From: Mikania micrantha
Lineage: Eukaryota; Streptophyta; Magnoliopsida; Asterales; Asteraceae
Assembly: GCA_009363875.1 (NCBI GenBank)
Contig: CM018685.1
Location: 55,873,087-55,937,086, forward strand
Direction: 5' to 3'
DNA: 64,000 nucleotides
Shown here piece by piece: positions 1 through 10,572 of the stretch. How positions within the stretch are numbered: position 1 is the first letter of the stretch; each line of letters begins with the position of its first letter. The notes under the pieces are model-generated. The model saw nothing but the letters and a program-made list of their open reading frames with translations, made no database searches and was not told where the DNA came from. The translations under genes were made by a program, and so were the position numbers.

Positions 1-797
1 TCAAATTACCAGTATATATCGAGGGGGTAAATTCTATGCAACGCTTTTGTATTATAGATTCTATATCCTGTTATAATATCATATTAGGTAGACCTTGGAT
101 ACACGATATGAAGGCAGTTCCCTCGACATATCATCAATGCGTTAAACTACCAACACCATGGGGAGTTGTGAAGATCGATAGCGACCAACAGGATGCTAAA
201 GAGTGTTATTCATCCTCAATGAAGGCGATGACGAAATCACCTTCAACATAGCAATCAAAGAGCAACCTTGGGGATAAGCAGGAATCCCGGGAAAAAGAAG
301 TAAAAAGAAATTCTACTTAATCCCGAGGATCCAGAGACCAAAGTCCTCATCGGAACTGATAACACCAAGGATATTGAGGAGAAACTGATTTCTTTCCAGA
401 AATCAAGAATTTCTACCTTTGCTTGGAAGCATGAGGATATGACAGGGATATCCTCAGATGTAATCACACATAAGCTAAGAATAGATAGAAGCTACAAGCC
501 CATCCACCGAAAAAGAAGAAAATTTGCTCCCGAAAGGAATGTAATCATCCAAGAAGAAGTGGAAAAACTTCTTAAAGCCAAGATGATTAGAGAAGTAAAA
601 TTTCCAAGGTGGCTGGTTAATGTAGTTGTGGTTCAAAAGAAGAATGAAAAGTGGTGAGTTTGTGTAGATTACACGGATCTAAACAAAGCTTGTCCTAAAG
701 ACCCCTTTCCATTACCACACATAGATTCAATGGTAGATGCTACAGCAGGCCATGAAATGTTAACCTTCATGGATGCATCGGCGGGATTCCAGCAAAT
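1..797 (+). pseudogene. Tat-lineage Ty3/Gypsy protease end and N-terminal reverse transcriptase fragment
   Basis: Positions 36-251 translate to the C-terminal side of a retropepsin-like region (motif NIILGRPWIHDMKA), and 439-792 to the start of the reverse transcriptase (KIRY-like block, WLVNVVVVQKKN, VCVDYTDLNKACPKD, MDASAGFQQ). The same order and wording occur on the minus strand at 6881->6030, so this is another copy of the same family. It is dead: there is an in-frame TGA at 655-657 where the other copy has an arginine codon, and the frame changes between about 252 and 439. The RT sequence stops inside the FQQI block at 797, where it joins LTR sequence. The element enters from the left, so its gag lies outside the window. 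Confidence 0.85.
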
Positions 798-879
798 AAT
801 ATATATCCTTAAAATATCCCTGATCCCGAAATATCCCGGATCCTGAAATATCCCGAGTGGGAATATTTTGCGCCTAACA
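798..879 (-). repeat. Tat LTR end fragment embedded in RT
   Basis: These 82 bases match the outer end of the minus-strand Tat LTR (9582-9663), ending in the same GCGCCTAACA terminus. RT sequence lies on both sides, so the stretch replaces part of the RT coding region (the block between FQQI and YQRL). The identical LTR-end/RT join recurs at 9663/9664. Confidence 0.8.
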
Positions 880-1975
880 CTGCTTATCAGAGGCTTGTCA
901 ATATGATGTTTAAGGATAAGCTGGGGGACACAATGGAGGTGTATATCGATGATATGGTAGTCAAATATAATATTACCAAAGATCATCTTTGGGATCTCAA
1001 AGAATCGTTCGATATCCTAGATCAACACAATATGAAACTTAACCCTTCTAAGTGTCACTTTGGAGTAAGATCAGGAAAATTCTTGGGATATATGGTCACT
1101 AAAAGAGGAATAGATGCCAGCCCAGAACAAATCCAAGCTATCCTGAACCTCAAATCTCCAACAAACGTAAAAGAAGTACAAAGGTTAACAGGAAGAATAG
1201 CCGCACTTAATAGATTCATATCGAGATCTTCTGAAAAATTCAAAGGATTCTACGATATCCTTAAAAAGAATAAGAAGTTTCAATGGGATGAAGAGCATGA
1301 AAAGGCACTACAGGATTTAAAAGAATACTTATCCTCAGCACCTTTGCTCATGAAACTAGAAGATGGTGAACCATCACTGTACTTAGCAATATCCCGAACT
1401 ACTGTAAGTGCTGTGTTAGTCAAAGACTATCAGGGATCACAACATCCAGTATACTATGTAAGTAAGAGCCTATTAGATGCTGAAACTAGGTATTTTCACC
1501 TAGAAAAATTAATCTTAGCTTTGATTATGGCATCAACAAAACTTAGGCACTATTTTGAGACACATAGAATACACATTAAAACGAACTACCCAATTAAGTC
1601 GGTGTTAAGAAAACCTGAGTTATCAGGAAGAATGGCCAAGTGGTCAGTAAAACTTAGCACTTATGATTTAATCTATGAACCAAGAACAGCAATTAAGTCT
1701 CAAGCACTAGCAGACTTTGTGGCAGACTTTAGTAGTGATATTCAACCAGAAGCAGATTCAGAAGTTAAACTTCTGGATGAGGATACCGGTGAATGGACTC
1801 TACACACTGATGGAGCCTCGAATGTCAGAGGGACAGGTTTAGGGACAATACTAAAATCGCCAAAGGGGGACATAATACCCCAATAGATCAGTTGTGAGTT
1901 CCAAGCAACTAATAATGAAGCTGAATATGAAGCTTTGATAGCGAGACTCCAATTAGCTAGGGATATGAACATAAG
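880..1975 (+). pseudogene. Tat-lineage RT - RNase H - second RNase H fragment, copy 1
   Basis: The open frame 903-1886 carries the RT active-site block YIDDMVVK, the RT thumb, the gypsy RNase H domain (AISRTTVSAVLV, TRYFHLEKLILALI) and the start of a second RNase H (TLHTDGASNVRGTGLG) that is characteristic of the Tat lineage. A TAG at 1884-1886 interrupts the second RNase H; the frame then continues (SCEFQATNNEAEYEA) to about 1975. There it breaks off at an AAG microhomology and joins the inverted 3' region. The segment is about 99% like 19899-20906, including the same TAG, so the two are duplicates of one already broken sequence. Confidence 0.85.
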
Positions 1976-3290
1976 GTCTGAGCCCATTATGTTTGTGGTT
2001 CTTGTTATGGTGATATGTAGTTCTTTTTAAACAATATCCTAATGTTAAGTCCCTTGATGGGCAGACAATTTGTGGGATTTTAGGTGGAGGGTCCATGTGT
2101 TTACATGGCGAAGCCTAAAATTTCTTAGTTTCTTTTAGTTTGACATTTTCAGTATATTGGGTGGAGGGACCATGTGTTTTCATAGCAAAGCCCGGTATAC
2201 TGATTCTACTTTGTTAATCTTTTGACTTAGTAATATCAATGAATGCTTTAGGATATTTTGTTCAGTTATGCTTTGTAAGATTTATTTTGAAATTTTGTTT
2301 AATCAGATCATTCCCAATATAGTTTATTCATTTATGTTCAGGGTTCTTGAAAAGCATATTTGATTAGGATGCTAATTGTAAAGATATTGAGGATATTATT
2401 GTAGTTTTCATATAGTCGAATTCAAATTTTGAAAACATTTATTCAAGGCTTTATTTCAGGATCAGATATTTGCAAAAGGTAATAGTATGATTAAAAACAA
2501 AGATATTTAACCAGTCAAGAAATAAATACCAACTCCTTGAATGAGTAGATTTATTTTCGAAGCTCTTCTTATCCCTGTCAGGATTGGGATAATCCCAATA
2601 TACTGGCGACTAAGGCCGGTTAGACTGGCGACAAGGCCGAAAATACTGGCGACTATGGCCGGAATACTGGCGACAAGGCCGATTATACTGGCGACTAAGG
2701 CCGAAAATACTGGCGACAAGGCCGAGAGATACTGGCGACTAAGGCCGGAATGCTGGCGACTAAGGCTGGGATACTGGCGACTAGGCCGGAATTCGGTGGA
2801 TCCCTGGTTATAGTCTTTGAAAATGAAATTGTCAGCCACTCAGCGTGTACTGGTCCCAAAATCTCCAACTATACCGGGATATTATGGAGGATCCATAGTT
2901 ATAACCCTTGATAATGAAATTGTCAGCCACTCATGCGTGTACTGGTCCCATTATCTTGGATTATCGCAGGATATACGTGCGCTAGTGGCGAGGGTATGAA
3001 CCCTAAGTCTTCATGAGAGACAAAGGTCTCTTGAGTTTTGATTTCAGGTCAAAACTTTGCAGCTAGACATAAAGTCAGTGCGGGGTCTTCATCAAGTTCT
3101 AATTTCAGGTCAAAACTTGGGCTGAGACATAAAGCCTCGTATCTTCTCCAGCTATTCCTGCAAAAACATAAATTATTTTTGCAAAGGTAGGCATTAGGGA
3201 TCCCTAAGCCTCTCCAATGCTTAAGTTAGTATCAGGATATAAATGTAGGGATATTTTAGGAATAAAAACGTGTGGTGTTTAAAGTAAATA
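1976..3290 (-). other. 3' non-coding region of the minus-strand Tat element
   Basis: Read on the minus strand this follows the integrase stop at 3291 and matches 22317-23930 of the plus-strand copy in order: leader, minisatellite, then the stretch with two GG(T/G)GGAGGG(T/A)CCATGTG blocks (near 2084 and 2160). The CCATGTGTTTACATGG core at about 2092 can form a small hairpin. No sense ORF is supported. The region ends at the inverted RT fragment (about 1975), so the antisense gene and 3' LTR expected beyond it are missing here. Confidence 0.75.
2600..2790. repeat. 21-bp minisatellite in Tat 3' region (9 units)
   Basis: Nine consecutive units of about 21 bp share the core ACTGGCGACWAGGCCG with variable 3-5 bp linkers (GAAAAT, GATTAT, GGAAT). 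The reverse complement with 12 units is at 22851-23105. Short ORFs across it are by-products of the repeat. Tandem repeats in the 3' UTR are a known trait of Tat-lineage elements. Confidence 0.9.
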
Positions 3291-4226
3291 TCATATAAAG
3301 TAAATCTTAAGATGAATGGCATTCCATGCCCTTGGGAGAGGTTCTCCTTCCATGGTAATTAATCTATATGCTCCCTTTCCAGCTTCGGAATCAATTTTAT
3401 AAGGTCCTTCCCATTTTGGGGCAAGTTTTCCATCCGTTGGATTTGTGGTATTCTGGAATGCTTTTCTTACAACCAAGTCACCTACTTGGAATCTTCTGAT
3501 CCTTATATTCTTGTTGTAAGATTTAGCTATCTTTTGTTGATAGGCAGCCATTCTAATTTTCGCAATATCCCTAGATTCATCGATGGTGTCTATATCCTCT
3601 GATAATACTTCGTTATTAGTTTCTATAGTCTGTAAACTTGTTCTTGCAGTAGGGATAATCATCTCAGTTGGGAGTACAGCTTCTAAACCAAACACTAATG
3701 AGAATGGGGTTTGACCAGTAGCATTTTTTGTAGTTGTTCTATCCGCCCATAGGACAAATGGAAGTTCTTCCGCCCATTTTCCTTTCTTAGATCCCAACTT
3801 CTTTTTGAGATTGTTTATGATTATCTTATTGCTTGATTCTTCTTGACCATTAGCTTGAGGATGTACTGGTGTGGAAGTAATCATTTTTATTCCCCATGCC
3901 TCACAAAAGTTGGTAGTTCTTTTCCCAATAAATTGAGATCCATTATCGCAGGTAATCTCAGCAGGTATCCAGAACCTGGTCAAGATATTTCTTTTTATGA
4001 AGGATATTACTTCCTTTTCCCTAACCTGCACAAAGGCTTCAGCTTCAATCCATTTTGAAAAATAATCAGTCATGGCGAGCATGAATACTTTTTCTCCTGG
4101 TGCTTTTGGTAGTTTTCCTACTATATCCATTCCCCATTTCATGAATGGCCATGATGAGACTATTGGATATAAAGGTTCAGCCGGTTGATGAAGGATATTG
4201 TTGTGTCTTTGACAAGCATCACATCT
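3291..4226 (-). pseudogene. Tat-lineage integrase (end of the minus-strand polyprotein)
   Basis: Integrase inserts the cDNA copy into host chromatin. The catalytic core is present: first Asp in KWGMDIVG, second Asp in ITCDNGSQF, and Glu in NGQEESSNK. The C-terminal domain (FQVGDLVVRKAF, LAPKWEGPYKI) and a natural stop at 3291 follow. A TAG at 4227-4229 separates it from the upstream zinc-binding domain in the same frame, and in that HHCC domain the second His position reads Asn (CGNN). The last residues match the plus-strand copy at 21629-22316. Probably non-functional because of the upstream stops. Confidence 0.88.
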
Positions 4227-6395
4227 CTAGGAATAGGACATTGCATCTTTCCTCATAGTTGGCCAAAAATATCCTGTTCTAAGGATTTTTGAAAGCAATG
4301 CTCTGCCCTCAGTGTTATTTCCACAATCTCCTTTGTGGATATCCTTCATTACTTCTAAGGTTTCTAGTTTTTCTAACCATTTTAAGTATGGACCAGCTAC
4401 CGATTTCCTATACAGGATATCCCGTATGATTATATATCTAGATATCCTGGTTTTAAAGGCTCTATGGTTTGTTTCACCGTCGGGTATTTTTCCTGTTTGG
4501 AGATATTCTTTAATAGGTGTAGTCCAGGATATCTCATGTGTATCAACATTTAACGGTTTAAGGATATGATTTGAATTTTCTATATCTATAGCTGGATTCA
4601 GGATATGTAGGATAGAGATATTGACATCATCACAAATTTTCAGAGATGATGCTAGGTTTGCTAATGCATCTGCTTCATCATTTTCTTCTCTGGGGACTTG
4701 TGTGATATCAAAAGTATAGAAATATCCCATTATATTCTTGACTACTTCTAAGTATTTTGCCAGTTTATCTACTTTAACCATATAGGAACCATTAAACTGG
4801 TTAGCTATTAGTAACGAATCAACAAATATGTGGAGGTGTCTTATGTTCATATCTCTAGCTAATTGGAGTCCTGCTATCAAGGCTTCATATTCGGCTTCAT
4901 TATTAGTTGCTTGGAATTCACAACTGATTGATTGGGGTATTATGTCCCCCTGTGGCGATTTTAGTATTATCCCTAAACCTGTTCCTCTTACATTAGAGGC
5001 TCCGTCAGTGTGTAGAGTCCATTCACCAGTATCATCATCTAGAAGTTTAACTTCTGAATCTACTTCCGGTCGAATATCATTACTAAAATCAGCCACAAAG
5101 TCTGCTAGTGCTTGAGACTTGATTGCTGTTCTTGGTTCATAGACTAGATCATAAGTGCTACGTTTTACTGACCATTTGGCCATCCTTCCTGATAATTCGG
5201 GTTTTCTTAACACCGACTTAGTTGGGTAATTTGTTTTAATGTGTATTCTATGTGTTTCAAAATAATGCCTAAGTTTTGTTGATGCTATAATTAAAGCTAA
5301 GATCAATTTTTCTAAGTGAGAATATCTAGTTTCAGCATCTAATAGGCTTTTAGTTACATAATATACTGGATGTTGTAATCCTTGATAGTCTTTAACTAGC
5401 ACTGCACTTACAGTAGTTCGGGATACTGCTAAGTATAGTGATAGTGGTTCACCATCCTTTGGTTTCATGGGTAATGGTGCTGAGGATAAGTATCCTTTTA
5501 AATCCTGTAGTGCTTTCTCATGCTCTTCTTCCCATTGAAACTTCTTATTCTTTTTAAGGATATCATAGAATCCTTTGAATTTCTCAGAAGATCTTGAGAT
5601 GAATCTATTAAGAGCGGCTATTCTTCCCGTTAATCTTTGTACTTCTTTTACATTTGTTGGGGATTTGAGGTTCAGGATAGCTTGGATCTGTTCTGGGCTG
5701 GCCTCTATTCCTCTTTTAGTGACCATATATCCCAAGAATTTTCCTGATCTTACTCCAAAATGACACTTAGAAGGGTTAAGTTTCATATTGTATCGATCCA
5801 GGATATCGAAAGATTTTTGGAGATCCTGAAGATGATCTTCGGTAATCTTAAATTTGACTACCATATCATCGATGTACAACTCCATTGTGTCCCCCAGCTT
5901 ATCCTTAAACATCATATTGATAAGCCTTTGATAAGTAGCTCCCGCGTTCTTCAAGCCAAATGGCATTGATGTATAGCAATATATCCCTGTTGGCGTCATG
6001 AAAGCAGTATCTTCTTGGTCTGAAGGCTCCATCTGGATTTGCTAGAATCCTGCCGATGCATCCATGAAAGTTAACATTTCATGGCCTGCTGTAGCATCTA
6101 CCATTGAGTCTATGTGTGGTAATGGAAAGGGGTCTTTAGGACAAGCTTTGTTTAGATCTGTGTAATCTACACAAACTCTCCACTTTCCATTCTTCTTTTG
6201 AACCACAACTACATTAGCTAGCCACCTTGGAAATTTTACTTTCCTAATCATCTTGGCTTTAAGAAGTTTCTCTACTTCTTCTTGGATGATTACGTTCCTC
6301 TCAGGAGCAAATTTCCTTCTTTTTTGGTGGATAGGTTTGAAGCTTCTATCTATTCCTAGCTTATGTGTGATTACGTCTGAGGATATCCCTGTCAT
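4227..6395 (-). pseudogene. Tat-lineage reverse transcriptase, RNase H and second (archaeal-type) RNase H
   Basis: This part of the polyprotein copies element RNA into DNA. From the N-terminus: RT palm start (WLANVVVVQKKN, YTDLNKACPKDPFPLPHID), MPFGLKNAGATYQRL, the YIDDMVVK active site, thumb, RNase H (AVSRTTVSAVLV), linker, second RNase H (TDGASNVRGTGLGI, NNEAEYEALIAGL, VDSLLIANQ, ENDEADALANLAS) and a zinc-binding HHCC domain before integrase. The two RNase H domains in series place it in the Tat lineage of Ty3/Gypsy. One TAG at 6042-6044 interrupts RT; the plus-strand copy has CAG there (790-792). Otherwise the frame is open for more than 700 codons. Confidence 0.93.
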
Positions 6396-7739
6396 ATCCT
6401 CGTGTTTCCAAGCAAAGGTAGAAATCCTTGATTTCAGAAAAGAAATCAGTTTCTGCTCAATATCCTTAGGGATATCAGTTCATATGAGGACTTTGGTTTC
6501 GGGATCCTCGGGATTAAGTAACACTTCTTTTACTTCTTTTTCCCGGGATTCCTGATTATCCCCAAGGTTGCTCTTTGATTGCTATGTTGAGCTTGATTTC
6601 GTCGTTGCCTTCATCGATGATGAGTAGCACTCCTTAGCTTCTTGCTGGTCACTATCGATCTTCACAACTCCCCATGGTGTAGGTAGTTTGACGCACTGAT
6701 GATATGTCGAAGGGACTGCCTTCATATCGTGTATCCATGGTCTTCCTAATATAATATTATAACAAGACAATGAATCAATAATACAAAAGCGTTGCATAGA
6801 ATTTACCCCCTCGATATATACTGGTAATTTAATTTCACCGATGGTAGCTTTTGCTTCTCCGCTGAATCCCACTAGTACCAAAGACTTGGTGGTTATCTAG
6901 GATTCAGGAATATTCATTCTCTTGAATGTCTCTAACTAGATGATGTTTACTGAACTTCCTCCATCAATAAGTATCCTGCGCACATAATGGTTAGCAACAT
7001 ATAAAGTAATTACTAATCTATCGTGATGAGGATCTATAATGTTTTCTCGATCTTGTTCTTCGAAGGATATTACAGTATCCTTAGTTATTGTTGAGGTCTT
7101 TGTGGGTCTTTCTCCATTCTCGATCTTAGCCTCTTTAGCATGTCTTCTGGCTGCAGAATAAGAAGTACCACATATGTCAGATCCACCAGAGATAAAATTT
7201 ATTACCTTGGCATCCTTTGGCGGTGATGCAGCTCTTTTTGGGAATCCATCAGGATCCTGCCTCCTTTCCTTCTTTTTACCGAGAAGTTCTTTGAGATGGC
7301 CTTTGCTAAGTAAGTAGCTTATTTCTTTTCTCAAGGCAATGCAATCTTCGGTTACATGTCCAAAGTCTTCGTGAAATGCACACCATTTGGACTTGTCCTT
7401 TGCGGCGAACTTCTTGTCCTTAGGAGGCCATCTAGCCTCTTCACCTAAATCCTGCATAGCACACATTAGTTCAGGAATATCTACAGAAAAACAATATTCA
7501 GATATCCTGGGGTAATCTTCATCGTCCTCATCATCATCTATAGAGTTGACTTTGTGGTTGTCAGACTTATAGTATGGCTTGGATTTGAATGGCTTGTTGG
7601 TGGGTGAATCGAACTTTCTTTTGCCTTGGTCACTGGGAGGAGTTGTGATAATCCTTTTCTGGATTTCTTTATCATCTTCTAGTCTTATGAACCTCAATGC
7701 ACGATTCCGGACTTCATCCATGTTCCTGCAAGGATTCAT
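6396..7739 (-). pseudogene. Tat-lineage gag C-terminus with zinc knuckle, and aspartic protease
   Basis: The frame continues from gag: MNPCRNMDEVRNRALRF, basic linker, then a CX2HX4HX4C knuckle (WCAFHEDFGHVTEDC) that would bind RNA, then the protease with active-site motif RRILIDGGSSVNII and the later NIILGRPWIHDMKA block. Four premature stops lie here (TAG 6936-6938, TAG 6897-6899, TAG 6582-6584, TGA 6480-6482). All are in the same frame as the open parts, so no insertion or deletion has shifted it. The alternative, separate genes, is ruled out by the shared frame and domain order. Confidence 0.85.
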
Positions 7740-8867
7740 AACTAACTCATCATAAAAAGGTTAGTTTTTTTGTAATCCCATCTTGAAGGCTTGGACTGCT
7801 GTGGTGATATCAAGATTAGGGATATCTAATGATTCTCTGCCAAACTTGTTGACATAACTCCTTAAAGTTTCATCCGATCCCTGTGTTATCCTGTAGAGAT
7901 CACTAGTTAATCTTTCAAATGTCCTGCTACATGAAAATTAATTATTAAATAAATTAATCAAATGTGCAAATGATGTAATCGAATAAGGAGGAACATTGAG
8001 TAGCCATTTTAAGGCTGCTCCTGTTAATGTTGAGCCGAATCCTTTGCATAAGCAAGCTTCCTTCAGATGTGGAGGAATAGGATTTGTTTCCATTCTTTCT
8101 CTATACTGGGCTACATGTTCTTTTGGATCAGTAGTTCCATCGTATAGTTTCATGGTAAGAGTTTGAAATCTTTTCAGGATCTCAGCATCACATATAGGTG
8201 GAGCAAATCTGGATATCCTGTGAGTAATTGCTGGTACTTCCGGGATAGGTTTCACCACTCCTGGAACGCTCGATATCATATCCCAAAGTTTCTGAATTTC
8301 CTTGGCCACTTGAGGAGATATTCCCGATTCCTGTGAAGAACCAAGGTTAGTAGTTTCAAATGCAGAATAATTATAAGTGTTACCGGTATATGGCGTAGGG
8401 AGTGATGTTCTAGGGATAAGGATATTATCCCGGAATATCCCCAGGTCTTGGGATCCTGAAGAAGTTCCGATACTGGTCTGCATAGGGATAAAGTCTCCTG
8501 AATGGTTTCGGGATATCCCTGATGTTCCAAAATCAAGGATCCTTGGAACTATTGGAGTGGTAGCTTCTGGCTGTTTGTTCTTTTCAGCCTTCAAGTTCTC
8601 CATTTCCTTGAGAAGTCTTTGATTCATTCGTTGTTGATCTATCATCTGTTGTTTTACCTGTTGAAACATACTCAAAATATCGTCATTAGAGATAAGTATG
8701 GGAGTAGAAGTGGTCATCTTTGTCGATGGAGTATTGGTAGCAACAAATGTGGTCTTTTTTCCAGCATTGTCGGGTTTCTTGGTGAAAACAGGGATCTGTG
8801 AAGATACATTAGTAGTAGTAGCAGAAACAATAGGTAATGAAGAAGTTGATCTCGGTTGTGAAGCCAT
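7740..8867 (-). pseudogene. Tat-lineage gag capsid region
   Basis: Gag packages the element RNA into cytoplasmic particles. The start ATG at 8865-8867 lies 86 bases inside the LTR end and is followed by a Ser/Thr-rich leader, a coiled segment (QQVKQQMIDQQRMNQRLLKE) and the retrotransposon gag domain (LYDGTTDPKEHVAQYRERM, LTGAALKWL). The gag domain runs through a TAA at 7938-7940 and continues in frame (TFERLTSDLYRITQGS) to a second TAA at 7761-7763. Gag is thus whole in length but nonsense-mutated twice. Confidence 0.88.
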
Positions 8868-8930
8868 TTTTCGATATATTCTTCTAGAAAACGCCTTTAA
8901 ACAAGGTTTTAATTATAAAAAACACAAGTT

Positions 8931-8952
8931 TGCCCCACGGTGGGCACCAAAT
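8931..8952 (-). other. Tat primer-binding site
   Basis: Directly inside the LTR, minus-strand reading gives TTGGTGCCCACCGTGGGGC, the usual primer-binding sequence class of Tat elements. A host tRNA 3' end would anneal here to prime minus-strand cDNA; I do not assign the tRNA. Confidence 0.7.
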
Positions 8953-9663
8953 TGTTTCGGGTAAAAATTAACAAGATTAACTTTTAGCAAAACCGAATTA
9001 GAAAAGTGGGGTATTATGTTTAACAAGCAAACAGATTGAGTATACCCAATATATGTTCAGGATATCCCCGAATATCCTTGGGGATATTTGAATATATCAA
9101 ACATAAAAATAGCAATACACACGAGATTTATACGAGGAAAAGCCCTTAATCCCTTAGGATCGCCGGCATAAAACCTCGGGAGGTGACAATCGTCACTCTG
9201 CCTAGTTTTATTAACAATCAAAGTGAGTAAATACAAACAAAGAGCGCAATATGATCGATTCTATGATGCTAGATCAGCTTCAGTGAATGTTGTGTGTTCT
9301 ACGAGTGACCAGTGTCCTATATCGATCAATTACCTCGGTATTTATACAAAGAATCTAAAAAAGGATGTTTGACAACGTTCATAAGGTAGTTCCGAATATT
9401 CCGGCACTTTCCAATCGTGGATGACTCTTTCAAATCATCCGCATAGATTTCTCTTGGATTCCATGTTTAAGTTGGAGTAGTTGACGCGTGCTTCCATGAT
9501 TCTAGGGCCAGCCACATGAGAACCTGTCAATTCCTGAAATCTCGCAATAGATGTTAAGCAACGGAGATAATTGTTAGTAATAATATATATCCTTAAAATA
9601 TCCCTGATCCCGAAATATCCCGGATCCTGAAATATCCCGAGTGGGAATATTTTGCGCCTAACA
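8953..9663 (-). repeat. Tat LTR (5' LTR of the minus-strand element)
   Basis: 711 bp. On the minus strand it begins TGTTAGGCGCAAAAT and ends CCCGAAACA, i.e. TGTT...AACA termini. The same LTR is found at 25772-26467 and, more diverged, at 32624-33390. It contains many AATATCC/GGATATT words and a TATTTATAC-like promoter box near 9341 (read on the minus strand as GTATAAATACC). It adjoins RT sequence on its outer side, with no target duplication that I can find. Confidence 0.88.
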
Positions 9664-9756
9664 CTGCTTATCAGAGGCTTGTCAATATGATGTTTAAGGA
9701 TAAGCTGGGGGACACAATGGAGGTGTATATCGATGATATGGTAGTCAAATATAATA
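9664..9756 (+). pseudogene. Tat RT fragment, copy 2, left of the Copia insertion
   Basis: Encodes YQRLVNMMFKDKLGD and the YIDDMVVK active site, and then stops at the Copia. The sequence resumes at 19899 after the 10.1-kb insert. The last five bases (9752-9756, TAATA) are repeated at 19899-19903 and are the Copia target-site duplication. Confidence 0.9.
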
Positions 9757-10350
9757 TGTTGGACTAAAAGAACCAATGAGCCTGATCAGAAAAATCTCTA
9801 AGTCTCACAGCACTTATAACAACTGAAGAAGAACACAACGGCTGACATTCAATGTACAGAAGATACAAGATCTGAAGTGATATACAACAGCTGAAGTGTA
9901 AGTCATCAGATGTTGTAGTGTGTAGTTTAGTCTTCAGTAGTTTTCTTTCGGTTCTTGTAAAAGTCTGATGAGTAGTTTACTCATCAGATGTTTTAGTTTA
10001 TTACTTCAGTAGTTTTATTACTTCAGTAGTTGTAAGAGAATGTCTTCAGATGTTGTAGACATTCTCAGTAGTTTAGTTATTTCAGTTGTTTTGTTTTGTC
10101 TGTTAGGTGTCAACATCATGTGACATCATCAGACGTCACTGTCTTTATATAAGGGCAGTTGACAATTTTGTAATGTAACGAAGTTAGTGAATTGAATGAA
10201 ATATTCCTTTTGCAGAAACTCTCTCTCTATAACAATCTTATTCGTTTACTGTTTGATTGAACTTTGTTCTTGCTATGATTGTGCTAATTCAACTTTGAAT
10301 TCCGCTGCTATACTCTATTATTGAATCAATTGAGAACATCTGATCCTACA
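9757..10350 (+). repeat. Copia 5' LTR
   Basis: 594 bp, TGTTGG...CCTACA. It contains a TATA-type box (CTTTATATAAGGGC near 10141), a palindromic CTGATGAGTAG/TTTACTCATCAG pair near 9965-9990 and repeated TTCAGTAGTT words, which are plausible promoter or enhancer parts of the LTR. Confidence 0.95.
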
Positions 10351-10352
10351 AT

Positions 10353-10364
10353 TGGTATCAGAGC
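10353..10364 (+). other. Copia primer-binding site
   Basis: TGGTATCAGAGC lies two bases after the LTR and is complementary to the 3' end of plant initiator methionine tRNA, the usual primer for Copia elements. Confidence 0.9.
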
Positions 10365-10572
10365 TGGTTAATCATTGATCGATTAAACAATTGATCTCTG
10401 AAACTGCTCAAATTTGTTCTCTAATTGATCGAATTAGCTGATTAAGTAAGAATTTGTTATAGATTGAAGTTTTCTGTTAACTTCTGTTGATTTGTCCTTC
10501 AATATTAATTTGTTTTGAATCAATTGATCGAAATTTGCATTAGCTTGTGTCTAATTGCTTGAATCTGTGATC

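Noticed and set aside
2541..2839. Overlapping ORFs on both strands (90 and 110 codons) with repeated WRLRP / SRQYPSLSRQ motifs
   Set aside because: They are translations of the 21-bp minisatellite, whose unit length (multiple of 3) keeps several frames open. No independent start context or domain.
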